A stretch of 64,000 nt of DNA from Stomorhina lunata (taxonomy: Eukaryota > Arthropoda > Insecta > Diptera > Rhiniidae), in NCBI GenBank assembly GCA_933228675.1, contig OW121744.1, forward strand, positions 118,782,946 through 118,846,945, written 5' to 3'. Under the pieces are notes generated by a model that was not told where the DNA came from, made no database searches, and saw only the letters and a program-made list of their open reading frames with translations. Position numbers and translations under genes: made by a program. Numbering within the stretch: position 1 is the first letter of the stretch; the number at the start of each line of letters is the position of its first letter. Of the stretch, positions 1 to 15,600 are shown in pieces.

Positions 1-110
1 GATTGTGTTATATTGTAGATGTAGTTTTAAAAGTACTTATGTCTCCATTAAACAAAAATTTAAAATATTTTTATTATTTTTTTTTATCAAAAATTCTAAT
101 TTAGATGATT

Positions 111-190
111 TGTGTGATATCAAAAATATGACGGAATTCTAAACCTTTTCCTTAAATTATAGAATTCCGTCCAAAGAATCTTATATCACA
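111..190. repeat. Short inverted repeat (hairpin)
   Basis: Perfect 12-bp arms at 130-141 (gacggaattcta) and 160-171 face each other across an 18-nt loop. Weaker pairing continues outwards (gtgatatc near 113 against gatatcac-like sequence near 188). It looks like the remains of a very small inverted-repeat element. Confidence 0.55.
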
Positions 191-1013
191 GTTTCTACAG
201 CACAACGAAACTATTAATACGTTCGATAAATCTATTCTCATAACGATGATAGTTTCATTACACAGAATGTAATGACAATTATAATTATAACTTTTTCCAC
301 TTCATTGTTTTCTGTATATTTACAGTTTTCTGATCAATTTTATAAATGTCTAGAAAGGACACAAATAAATAAAACAAAAATACAAATTTGTTAAAATCTT
401 GATAGGTTTTATAAGAAATATCTTACAGCAATTTATGTTTCTTTATATTTTTGTCAATCGGTGGCATTTGAAATTTTCTGGGATGTTAAACTGTTATTAG
501 CTTATTTTTTTTTTTGTTAAATTTTTTTTATAATTGTTGATTTTTTTGTTTCTCAAAAATTCAATTGTTTTTATTGTTATATACATATTTATAATTGTCG
601 TAATTTTTATTATGCAACAGTAGTAGTTTCAATGTCTATTTCAAAACGAATATTAATTTCCCATTTAACGTTAGTATGTTATTACTAGCGAAGTTTCCTT
701 TTGACGCCTTCTAACAGGCCATGCAATTTCTTTTCAACAAAATTTAAGATACGAACTTTTAAAGATCTCAACAAAGAATTACATCTCTTGGCCTTTCAGT
801 AGGTCCGTTTTGCAGTCCCTCAAAAATACCTTTGCTACATGGTCTAAAAATGGAATTTAGAAAGCAATGCTCAACTTCCAATTCTCATACCTAAGAAAAC
901 TATGTATGTGAGCCAACCTCAAAACCACATATTTTTCTTCGCTTTTGATTATTGTTATTTACACAGACATAAAATAAAAGTGCCCTTTACACTGCATGTT
1001 ATTGTCATATATC

Positions 1014-1053
1014 TTGCTGGTCATATAGAATATTAGGACCGTATGACCAGCAA
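1014..1053. repeat. Short perfect inverted repeat
   Basis: ttgctggtcata at 1014-1025 and its exact reverse complement at 1042-1053, with a 16-nt loop. No coding context is visible. Function unknown; could be a remnant of an inverted-repeat element. Confidence 0.5.
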
Positions 1054-3982
1054 AAATAAATTCATAATCCAAAAGTAATAGTTCTTAAACTAAGAATACA
1101 TTTTTTACATTATCCATCAGAGCAATCTAATCTAAAATGCAATATTGCTCATTTACATCAATAGCGATATAAGTAGAATATAAAGAAAGATTGATTGAAG
1201 GTTCGAAAAAAAAACTCTAAAGTACTGTATTTTAAGACACCGTACTGTACTTAGGCAAGTTCGGTACATAGTCACATACGTAACAAAGTGTTTAATTTAA
1301 GTATAGGTACCATACATTTTTAGAGTACCTGTTAAAATACACAACCTTTATCATAACGAACTTTGACGAAGAACGCTAAAAATAACGTACTTCGTTGAGT
1401 ACTTTGACGAGCTCTTATGAACTGACAACAATGAAGGAAAACAGTATTGCCAAAAGTGAAATTAAACTGGCATGTAAATGCATGTAAATTTTAAGAATTT
1501 ACCAGCAGTTCGAAATTGATGGACTGTTTCCAAGTTGGTGAAATGCCTAAAGACTTAAACATGTACTTCTGATTCTATTAGGATGATGTTCGTTTTACCT
1601 CTGCCATTAGCCAGCACTTTGGATATCCCCAAGTAATTTATTTATCAAAAAGTATATGTTAAAATCCCTGCTCATTTTGCCAGTATTTTTTATACTGTTG
1701 AGGTTTTTTATGATAATATATAAGTTATTTATAAGTCCACAACAACAATACTTCGTTAAAATATTACGAACGCAGCCACACGGTAGTTATCTAAAAATTC
1801 GTAACTTAGTACTTTATAGTACTCTAAAATTAACTAAAAAATATTATAATCCAAATCTTTGTTTCGGACATTACTTAAAATAAATAACTTTTGTGTGTGC
1901 GTAAGTTCTGTACAATATAATAAGAACAGTACCTACTGTTCTTTTTTCGAATTTTGGTAGGAATCAAAAATATTTTTGCAAAAGGATATAATCTTCATCT
2001 TTGATATTCAATAGTGGTTGTTTAGTAAAATGCAGACAAAGTTTATGAGTGTCATGACTAATACATACAGTGTAAAGGTGTATTCAGTAATAGAATATAA
2101 TTTATTTTGTATACAATTTACTCTGTTTTTATTGTTCAAAAATGTTAATTCAATTGGAGCCAAAATAAATGCTTTCTATTTACATTGGAATATTTATGAT
2201 TATTTGAAACATAATCATCTTTTAGATTATAGTACCAATTTATACAGGGTGACTGATAAATTTTGCTACATTAAGAATCTCAAATAACTTTTTGTAAAGT
2301 TTATTACGAACTCTGAGGCGTGAAAGCGGCGCACTAGTTTTATTGACCTGATTCTCCTTTTTCGTCAAATCTAAAAATCATTTTTTGGTAGCAGCTTTCA
2401 TCAGCCACCCCGTATTTATAAAAAAAAACACTTTCGATTAAAATGTTCTTAAATGCTAAAATTCGGTAACGTTAATATAATTCTAAATGGTTATCGAAAT
2501 AATGACACTTTTTTCTGGCAAATTAAGTTTTGTGAAATTTTTACAAGTGTTGCAAATTAGAGCTGTTTTATAGCATGCCCGTATTATACAAATTAAATAC
2601 ATTCTAAAATAAAAAGGTACCTACATTAAAAAAAAATGAAATACAAGTATAACTCATACTCACATACGAATGAATGAATGTACTACATATACATATATTT
2701 TTTCAATACAAAGCTTTAGCACTTGAGTAATTAACAGAAATAATATTTTTTTGCATGCAATTTTATAACAAAAGATGAGAGAGTGAATAAATGAATGAAT
2801 GAAAGAGTGAAAAAGAAAGAACTATTGCGTGAATGTTTTATTGTAATTGAGCTCATAATTAAAAATGCTTTTTATTTTACTTTACCTACTCAATTTTACA
2901 TGTATATAAATACATATGTATGTATACAAAATATTTGTAATTTTATGTAAATAATTATACTGTAATTAATAATTTTGCCTAGATTTTACTTAAAGCTCCT
3001 TAATTACTAAATTACTACAGACTTAGTAGGTAATTCAAAATGGAATGAAATCGCTGGTAAGTTTGCAAATTACATACTAATTACTAATACCATCAAGAAA
3101 AGGACATCTAATTTGGAAAAAAAAGGTAATTACTCTAACAATCACAAATTTCTTAAATACAGTTTATCGATATAACAAACAGTTATTTTATTAGTTCAAG
3201 CTTTTTGTTCAGGCTTTTATACTTTTAAATTTGTTTCAGTTTGAAATTGTTTATTGATTTCTTATTAAAAATTAGAAAATCTTTAAAGACATACCCCCTT
3301 ATTCATAAACCAAGTATAATTATATAACATGCTTATAAATCAAATTTTTTATACAAATTTCCAACTATAAAATTTTAATGTTCTTTTATGAATTAGGTGG
3401 TTAATTTTCAAGAATTTTAATATTGCAAAATTATTATTAATAGAAAAAATTGAATCAAAGACCCAAAACTTTTATCTTCTTGTGAGTAACGAAATTTTAA
3501 AAAAGTTTTACGTATTTTTCATATTTTATACCCAACCAGGCGATTTCAAAGCAAATAAGCTGCCTTTTCTTAATTGTTTTATTATTAATATTTTTTAAAT
3601 TAAATTTCCCTGTATTCAAATAAAGGATTTTGTTAATTCCCTAATACCTTATCCTTTTAACAAACATTAGCATGTCATGCTTCTTATTCAAATATTCTAT
3701 AATATTAATCTGCATCCCATTTCTGTTGAAGGGTTTTGTTCTATTTTATACTGATTATCCTTTTTGGAGAGGCAAGACTTTTTTGTTATTTTTGCTTGGC
3801 ATTGTTAAGATCCAAGTTAGATATAATTTTAACAGCCATTATAATGTTAACTAAATGACAAAAAAAAAAGAAAATACAAATAGAGCAACATTTACACAAA
3901 CATTAAACATGTGTGCAAAATAGCTTATGAGTATTTAAATATTCTGTTACGAGGGCAGGTGAAGAAGGTTTTAATGGCTAAC

Positions 3983-4283
3983 ATACATACATACATAATT
4001 CCAATTGGAACAAGGGGTACTTCTCTCAGACAATGAGCTGCATTCAATTCTATTTTTAGACTCATTGTAGGGACATAAGTTTTAACTCCGGCTCCGAACG
4101 GCAAATGCATTAGTTAGAGAAGTTTTATATAGCCTAATACTCAATCACCAGTAGCTAGCTGAGTTATGAGGTGAACCGCTATTATTTCAAAATTTTTTTT
4201 CGAGTGGTTTTGGCCGGGAATCGAACTTGGGACCTCTGGTATGCTAGGCGGATGACTAACCTGCTATTCTACGGCAGTTCACA
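3983..4283 (-). mobile_element. tRNA-derived SINE, fullest copy
   Basis: Read on the minus strand from 4283, the element starts with a tRNA-like head: an A-box-like stretch around tagcaggttag (near 4267-4257) and a B-box-like agttcgattcc (near 4225-4215), matching the RNA polymerase III consensus GGTTCGANTCC. A shared body follows (aggtgaacc..., then the part containing aactaatgcatttgcc and gagtctaaaaatag), and it ends in a (atgt)n tail at about 4005-3983. Two other copies in the window (6501-6693 and 56958-57212) share the body, and the (atgt)n tail is clear in two of the three. This is the least deleted copy. Confidence 0.75.
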
Positions 4284-5178
4284 TTTATGACAAATATAGA
4301 AATTATAAAATTATGTACAAGGTAAAATAAAACAATCATTTATAAATTTTAATCCTTATAGTCATAAATTTTAGTCCTTATTTTAAGTGACTTTTCAATT
4401 AAACCTTGTACAACGTAAACAGTATTTTTTTGTGAAATTTTGAAGGACATGTTTCATAAATATGTATATAAAAGCAAAAACAACAATAATGTCACAACAT
4501 TTGTTGTTATACAAATAAATACAAAAGGAAAATCAACGTTAAAAGCTGGTAATTTGTTGGGTGATGCTACACAATGGGTCAAAATATTCAAAAGATAAAA
4601 AACACATAACATTCATAATGACTAAGGCATAAAGGATACAGTATATCCTCACAATAAATGCAAGCAAGTTAAAACTAAGTTATAAATAAAAAACTATTTT
4701 CTTTTTTAAAAAAAGTTTATTCAAACAAATTTCTCATTGAATTTTAAAACAGTTGAAATTCATTTTAACAATTTCTTTGTTTTTCTGACGATATTCATAT
4801 TAAATGTACGAGTATAAATACAATATTTTAGTTACATATTTTTTGTTCCATTTATGACCCCATTAAGTATATTCCCAGTATTGTCTATTGCTATAGATGT
4901 GCTTTGTTTTTGCCTCTATTGTATTTGTTTGTCAAAATTATCGCAGAACACACAGTATGTGATTGCAATATGTGTAAAAAAAGGATAACAAAAACATTAT
5001 ATACATATGTACATAATTACATAACTAAACACATGAAACTCATGAAAAATTAAACAATCCTTCAGTTTAACCATTAACAAGGTATACTTAAAAAATTAAT
5101 TGCTTTTTCCAGTACGAGTAGATATTTTTATTAGGTTTACTATGAGCAAATTTAATACTTTTAATCACAATTATTAAG

Positions 5179-5421
5179 TCCCGTTTCACACGAATCAGGT
5201 TTACTTGATCAATTTTTCTTTAAATTTCTTTTGAACCTGCATTCACGTTCAAACACAAACATTTTCTTCATCAGTTTTAAATTCATTTTCCTTAAATTTC
5301 ATACAAATTTTCGTAAACTTGATAGTACGGTCAGGTCACGGTCAATTTTAATTCAGTCAGTTTTTCTCATACAAATTCAATACTTGATAAGACAAACCTG
5401 ACTAATGTAAAAGTAGACTAA
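5179..5421 (+). mobile_element. MITE family B, copy 1
   Basis: A 240-bp non-coding unit that recurs in inverted orientation at 42384-42620. Ends are related inverted repeats: tttcacacgaatcaggttt at the left and the complement of aaacctgactaatgtaaa at the right. Interior similarity between the copies is high (for example gcattcacgttcaaacac, and tacggtcaggt near 5324-5334). It has no ORF, so it would be a non-autonomous DNA element. Superfamily not assigned. Confidence 0.7.
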
Positions 5422-6111
5422 GTACACCTTTTTAACGAAATAGTTAAAAAGTTATCCCCCTAAAGCATACAAAATACTACTCACTTCGTATGGACCAATC
5501 TTAATGATTGGCACATTATAAACTTTATTCCACTAATTGGTTTACCAGAACGAATTGTATATTCAATATTAAAGTTATCAGATGAAATGCAATAAAATAT
5601 GTTTCACCTCTAATTTTCTTGTCACTGGTTCGTTTATGTAAACTTTATTAATTTTATGTCAAAGCCCAAATTTTACAAATTTTTTTAAACATAAATTTCT
5701 ATATTGACTTAGCACAACTTTATTTGGCATTTATATTTTTGAACCCTCTAATGTGGCATATGCATGAATAATATGTGAGAAAATAACATCCCTCATCCTG
5801 ACGAAGACAGGATGTTGAATACATGTAGGTATTATATAAATATGTATTTAAGAGTATCCCAGGCTGATTTGAATAATAAACATTAAGTTAGCATTAAAAC
5901 TAAAAAAATAGATTTCCTAAATAATGTTAAAAAATTTAAATTCTGCAGTGTAATTCTTTTTATTATTTATAAAAAAAAGGTATAAATAAAAAGAAACACA
6001 TAGTAGTTTTTAAAAAAGTATAACTGACTTTTATTCTTCTGCAATGCCCTAATATATGTACTCGTATGTACATATGTATGTGTTGTCACATGTACACATA
6101 CACATGTGTAA

Positions 6112-6146
6112 GTATGTATGTATGTATGTATGTATGTATGTGTGTA
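6112..6146. repeat. (GTAT)n microsatellite
   Basis: About eight consecutive tatg units, ending in tgtgtgta. Similar shorter tracts occur throughout the window (for example catacatacatacataca at about 8003-8030). Confidence 0.9.
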
Positions 6147-6500
6147 TACTTTTCCAACAATTTTCCGGTTAAATTGAGTTATACAAACAAACCAGCAGCA
6201 AATAAACTTTTGTTTTTATTATGAAAAACAATATATTTTTGTATGTGTGTGTTAAATATGGAAATTTTTTGGATAAAGAAAAACATTTATATGGTAGATC
6301 GAATATTAATGAAAGACAATTTTTAATACAATTATGCACTATGGGATAAAAATAATGTTTATTTCATTAAAGAAAATATTCATAAATTTTAAGAAAATTA
6401 TGAAATAGTAAAATTATTCTGTGAATTAAATTTTTACTTAAAAATACAAACGCTTTCTGGTCCGCTGCTCAAGCCTACCATTTCCTTATTGAGGAATTAA

Positions 6501-6693
6501 CATACATACATAGTTCCCACAACATTTCAATTAGACCAAGAGGTACATCTCTCAGACTATGAGCTGCATCCGATTCTATTTTTAGACTCATTGAAAGGGA
6601 CCTACGTTTTAATTCCGGCTCCGAACGGCAAATGCATCTAGCTTGGGACCTCTGGTATGCTAGGTAACCTGCTATACCAATGCAGTTCACACT
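6501..6693 (-). mobile_element. tRNA-derived SINE, internally deleted copy
   Basis: Same family as 3983-4283, on the minus strand: head at about 6692-6640 (gggacctctggtatgctagg on the plus strand), body with gagtctaaaaatag, and an (atgt)n tail near 6515-6501. About 120 bp between the head and the body found in the fuller copy are missing; the join lies near 6638-6642 (gcaaatgcatctagcttggg) and removes most of the B box. A 71-aa ORF over it is repeat-derived. Confidence 0.7.
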
Positions 6694-8184
6694 TGAGAAA
6701 TCCAGATATTAATAATTAAAAGCGACTGCAAAAAATGCAAAATATATATACATATGTATGTATTTCATATTTCTGTAGCATAAATTTTTTTAATGTAAAA
6801 AAATTTTGTATTGATGAGTGTACCAATGTGCCACAATGGGTTTGTCTATTTATATAATACATAGATTTAGTAGAATGAGTTTGGTCGCACTTAATTCCTC
6901 ATTTATTTATTACTTAAAGTGCTGATACCAAAGAAATATCAAAATAAATAGTTTAGCTATTTCACCTGCGTTCATATTAGCAGTCAGTAATAAAAACTAG
7001 TCCTCTTTTTAATTTTTATTTTATTTAAATTTTAAAATAAATGTACATATACATAAGAACATGCATACAATTATAGTATGTATGAAGTTTTCTTAGAACG
7101 AACAAAGAAACAAACAACATTTGTCAGTAGCTAACATTATCCCATGGCATCCAAAGGCAACTTAAGGAAAGACAAGACAGAGAGAACCATACTATAACAA
7201 ACCATACAAGAATGATGAACTGCATCACACATACCTACAGCTTTTAGTCGTACTGAAAGTATGCAACAATAAATTATTTAGGTACGTACATATATACATT
7301 ATGTATAAGAAAAATAAAAAAAGAGAGACTTAAAAACTTACTAGATATTTACCTCCTAATTTAAAAATGAAAAATTAATTTATAAAAAGCTTAAAAATCA
7401 AATTTTTCGCACAAAATTTGTAAAATAAGCCTTTGTTAGTTTTATTTTTCATTTATGTATTCGTTTTTAATTAAAAAAATTATACAGTAAAAGTTTATTT
7501 TTCTTTTTGATAATAAAAAGAATTTATTTTTCTAAACTTAATTATTTAAAAAACATTTTATTTAATTTAGCCATAAGACTAAACTTGTGTTCAAATAAAC
7601 AATAAACTTTCAATTCCAGTAAAAATGATTGTAAATGTATAGAAAGCAAAATGTACGTATGTATGTATATAAGAAGCAAAAACACAAAAATTACTTAATC
7701 GATTGATTTTTGACACATATAGATATGTTATGTATATCTTTTAACAACATTAAAAATTCATTTATTTTCCTTTTCATCTTTTTGCATATTAGATGTGAAA
7801 AAAAAGAAATGAACAAATTACAAACAATAAAGAAAAGGAATCAATCTACTTTTATTTCATATACGTAAAATTTATTTTGTTGGTGGATTGAAAAGTTCAG
7901 AGGTTAAAAGATCAACAATTTTTATCAATATTTTACCAAATTTCCCATGACGCTTTGCAAAAGTTTAAACATTAATAACCAATACAGACATACACATTAA
8001 TACATACATACATACATACATACATATTACCAATTAGAATAACGGAAATTAAAGCTTACTTCGATGCATCATATTCAGAGGTCGGCACAAAATTACAAAA
8101 CAACAAAAATTGCCGGAAGAGTTGCCGTTTTTTATACTTTTAACTAAAATAGGTTTTTTTTTGTAAAAATCAAAAAAATTTGTT

Positions 8185-8460
8185 ATCAAAAATTTTTCCA
8201 TAGAAAATTTTTTTATCAAAAATTTATCTATAGAAAATTTTTTTATCAAAAATTTTTCCATGGAAAATTTTTTTATCAAAAATTTTTCTATAAAAAATTT
8301 TTTTATCAAAAATTTTTCTATAGAAATTTTTTTTTGAGAAAATTTTTCAATATAAATATTTTTATCGAAAATTTTCATAGAAAAATATTTTTTTCGAAAA
8401 ATTTTCTATAAAAAATAATTTTTGCCAAAAAATTTTCAAAAATTTTTTTATAAAAACATG
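8185..8460. repeat. AT-rich minisatellite, 30-bp period
   Basis: Five units in exact 30-bp register begin at 8185, 8215, 8245, 8275 and 8305 (each starts atcaaaaattttt and contains ctata or ccatag and a run of T). The array then decays to about 8460. Each unit is itself nearly palindromic. On the minus strand the 30-bp period gives a 10-residue peptide repeat (like IEKFLIKKFS), which explains a 109-aa ORF here; I do not regard that ORF as a gene. Confidence 0.9.
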
Positions 8461-9575
8461 TTTGTATCGAAATATTAGATATTATTTCTGTTTCGAAAAA
8501 TATTCCCATATCGTCGTGGCAACAATGTTTGAGATTATATTTCTTTGTTCTCTCGAACCGTATATTTTATTGCTATAAATTGGATTTGATTTTGTTTCTT
8601 GTATATTTTGTTTTTGTATTTTCTTTAACAAAGTGGTACCAATCGACTTTGTTAACATCCAAATCCCAACTGAATGCTTTTAATACTCATTTTCATGAGT
8701 TTCATTAATGATCGTAATATTTACGAAAATAACAAAAAGTCTTCGGCTTCTGGTGGTATGGACAGCCTACGCGTAATTATAACGCTCATACAATTTTTCT
8801 AAAATTTTTTATAGTAGGATTTGTCTTAGGTATTTCTAAGTTTTGTTGATTATAATTTTACCTGCTCTTTATTTGCATTAAGTCCAATTCGTTAATTGTT
8901 TTGATTTATGTCACGGTGTGATTGCCTGATGAAACAGCGCTTTCTTTTAGTATTCTAGAAATTTAATGCAGAATAAAAACTAATTTTATACCCAAGGTAA
9001 GTTCTTAACGTTTATACTCAAAAGGTAAGGTCAAAAAAAAAATACATAATTTTTTTAAAATAACTTTTCGTTAATCTTATGTTTTAATTTAATAACTGAT
9101 TGAGTGCGAATAATGATTTACTTTTTTTTGTGAGTGTTAAGAGTGTGTCTGAACCTTTTTGTTTTTAACCTCTCGTAGTTTATTAATCATCCTTTAGAAA
9201 AATAGCACTTTCTACTACTAATGTTACTTATATTAAAACCTTCAACTACTTTATGTCAGAGTTGGCACAAAAGTGGACTTAGAAAAAGATTTCAATATTT
9301 TTTTTGACATACGAGTAATTAGCGAATGTTGATACTCGGTTGAATTTTGATATTCTTCGCTTTTGCTGCCATCTCTACTTTATACCCACCATCTCTACTT
9401 TGAAAACCCAAAAAAACTCTAATATATTGTAAGATTAATTGTAACTAATACTTTATAACAATTGAAATTTCTTTAAAAACTAAAAAAAAACTAATTTCAA
9501 TTTTGATTTTTGTTAATATAACTTTTTGTTTTTAACTCTTTTTTCCCCGAAAACAAAAATGTTTAACTTAAATAG

Positions 9576-12639
<3,064 letters not shown>

Positions 12640-15600
12640 ACTTGTTAAGAGAAATTGTCAAAAATAAAAAAGGAAATATGACAAAAGCTTTAGGTACAAA
12701 CTCGAACTACTCGAATAAAAAGAAAACTTTTTAGTTGAAGTGAAAATCAAGTAGAAATGATTGAAAATATTGGAATTTATCATCAAATTATATTAATAAA
12801 AGGATATTGCCAATTTGTTTGATGAAAAGGAAACTTAACTTTGCTATCTTGATCGCTCTCCTCAAATCTCTCTCTCTCTCTCCCTCTTTTTCTCTCTCTC
12901 CAAAAGAAACTAAAATCTAATTGAAATTGATATTCTTGATTTTTTTATTTATATATAAATAATTATTATGTTTTAGGTTAAATATTTAATTGTAGGACTA
13001 ATTTATAAAAACAATTTATTTGAATTTAAACAAAAGACAAAGCAATATTGTTTAATTAAGTTTTAAGTTAAAAAAAATAAAAATATTATAAATCACAAAA
13101 AAAAATAACAATAAATTTTCAATTAAAATATATTTTGTTATAAATAATTTTTGTTCGTTTTTATTTAAATTATCATATTTGCGATTTAGTTAAGCTTTTG
13201 CTTAATTGTACAAAGTGTTTTCTTGTTTATCTGTTAATTAAACCCTCGAATCAATTGTTTTTCTATTTAGATTTATAATTTAAAATTTTCAACCGATTTT
13301 TTTTTTCTTCTTTTTTCCAAACACACACAATCTTTTACACATACATACATATCTAAAGTATTTCGCTTCTTCCCATTTAGTACGAGGGTTGACTCCCAAA
13401 ATTAGGGTTTTTTAAAATTAAACCATTTTTCAAAAATCAATTCTGAATGGAATTTGTGACATGCCAAGCTTTTTTTTTAATTTTAAATCATAATGATAAA
13501 AGTCATAATATTTCAAACGTTTGACTCCTCTCCTACTGGGAGCTTTACTTCACTTAAAAACAAACATACTATAATTCATACCTGAGACCCTTTTAATGTT
13601 ATCAAATTTTAACAAATACGTATTAAAGTTTATTTTTAATTTAAATCTTTTATCGCCAAATAAACGTTAATTTTAAAATTTAGAAAACCTTTTGAATACC
13701 ATCTCAAGTAGAATTAAGTTTTATTTATTTTGTAAACTAAGTTTATATTTAAATGAATATTTCATTTATAAAAAATATATGATAATCGCCCATTTCTGAT
13801 AACAACGCCTTAGCTTGACCTTCCACCTATTAGTTATTTTTTTAGGAAAGCCCTTCTGGGGCATTATTACTTATTTAAGAAAATCAAATTTAAAATTTAA
13901 TTCTCCCAAATGTGAATTGTTTCTTAATCATCAAATCCAGCCATATTTTATAAATATTTCATAAAAAAGCTTCAGCCGATATTTTCTCATAAACATCTAA
14001 TTTTTTTATAAAATTTTCACTTAAAAACAGAAAACTATACTTACATATAAAAAATAAAAAATCGTAAAAAAACTTTACTTCTAATAAATTAATTACTTTA
14101 AAAACCAAAGCAATAAGTACTAAATCATTTAGTGTTAATGAACCCTGAAATTAGATTAAAAATTCATTAAAAAAAAACATTTGGAACAGAATTCTATACA
14201 TATCTATAACATCACTCTTAGACAGGGCTTAATAAAAAGATTTCAAAAAAAAGTCATAGTTCCAAAACTTCAACTTAAAAAGTCTTATAAAGTTTTGCGA
14301 TACTCAAACCAATTATTGATTGATGCCAATAATATTGGTTTTGTCCCTATCCTATTAATACGCCTGTTCTTGTATTAACTAGTTTTTACATACCTTATTC
14401 AAAATTAACAATTCCAACACAAGTTCTTGTTCTTGTTTCTCTATTTTTTTACTAAAATTCGTAAATTTTTACATAAATATTTGTACAAAAAATGGAGGTC
14501 TCTAGTAATCTTTGTAAAAAATTTGTTTTACATTTTTTATATGTATATACATATGTAGAAGGCCGACGAAATGTCAAAGTACACTTGGTACATGTCAAAA
14601 GTACGGATCAATTATATAGTATATGTAAGCTCAAACAGAGCTTTTGCTTCTTTTACAGTTGCACAAAAATGTGTTATATGATGGGAGGCAAATTTTTTTC
14701 CTTAAGTTTCTTTTAAGTTGATTTTATGTTAATTAAAATCCATAAAAAAAATATTTATTTAAAAATTTAGTAATTTTGTCAATAACAAAAAAAGCGACCC
14801 TACTTGTTCAATATAAATTAACTAACAACAAAAAGAAAATTGTCGAAATAAAACAAAATAAAAAATTTTCAGTTTGTAAAAAATAGAAAGTTTATCGACA
14901 TCGTATTCAGAAATTCGCGGAATTTTTCATCTGGAAATTTGAATGCAAAATACTTATTTGTTTGTCAAAAAGCTCCAAATTCGCGTACGTGTGATTTGGT
15001 ATAATAATGACGGCCTTCTATATATTTATTCTATGCTAGGAAATCAAAAAGAAAAAACTTTAGGAAAAAATATAAAATATAAAACAAATTTTAATAATTA
15101 AATATATTTTAGTAATGTAATTGTCACATTACTTTAATTATTTTTATTTTGTATTTTATTTTTAAATTCGATAAAATGGAGGTAAAAAAAGGATTTTTTT
15201 AAAAATGAAGTAAGAGATAGAAAAAATTCGTGTAGGATTTTAAAATTATCCAATAACAGAAATTTATGTACTTTCATTTCCATTTCGTCTAATTTTGAAT
15301 ACTTATTAAAAAAAATTGCCAATATATATATTGGATTCAAAATAATATTAAGAATAGAACTTATATACATATATCTTAAGATCATATGTCATTCTTAGCA
15401 ATATTTACTATTGTTTTTTTCATTATTTGGAAAAGTTTCTTTCTTAAAACTTCTTTCTTAAAATCTTAACAAAAATGGTATTTTCTTTCTGTAAATCTAA
15501 AAATTTTGTAACTAAATAAATGCGAGTACATAAGTTATTCATATGTATGTACTTACATATGAATATATGTATGTATGTATTTTTCTATTCATAAAAAAAA

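Larger units (their letters stand above)
1..9575. other. 9.6 kb without recognisable coding exons
   Basis: No reading frame here resembles a known protein, and the short ORFs present are AT-rich and repeat-derived. The next feature begins with a PKC exon in the middle of the C1B zinc-finger, so this stretch may be a long intron of that gene; I looked for the missing C1A/C1B exon upstream and did not see one. It holds two hairpins, two SINE copies, one MITE, a (ATGT)n microsatellite and a 30-bp minisatellite, listed separately. The remainder is simple AT-rich sequence in which I see nothing. Confidence 0.6.

Noticed and set aside
1656..2287. 75- and 89-codon plus-strand ORFs near the left end
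   Set aside because: Composition (Leu/Ile/Phe/Tyr/Asn runs) fits chance reading of AT-rich DNA; the second starts from a TTG codon.
8049..8378. 109-aa minus-strand ORF rich in Lys, Phe and Ile
   Set aside because: It is the in-frame reading of a 30-bp tandem repeat; the peptide repeats every ten residues and has no other support.
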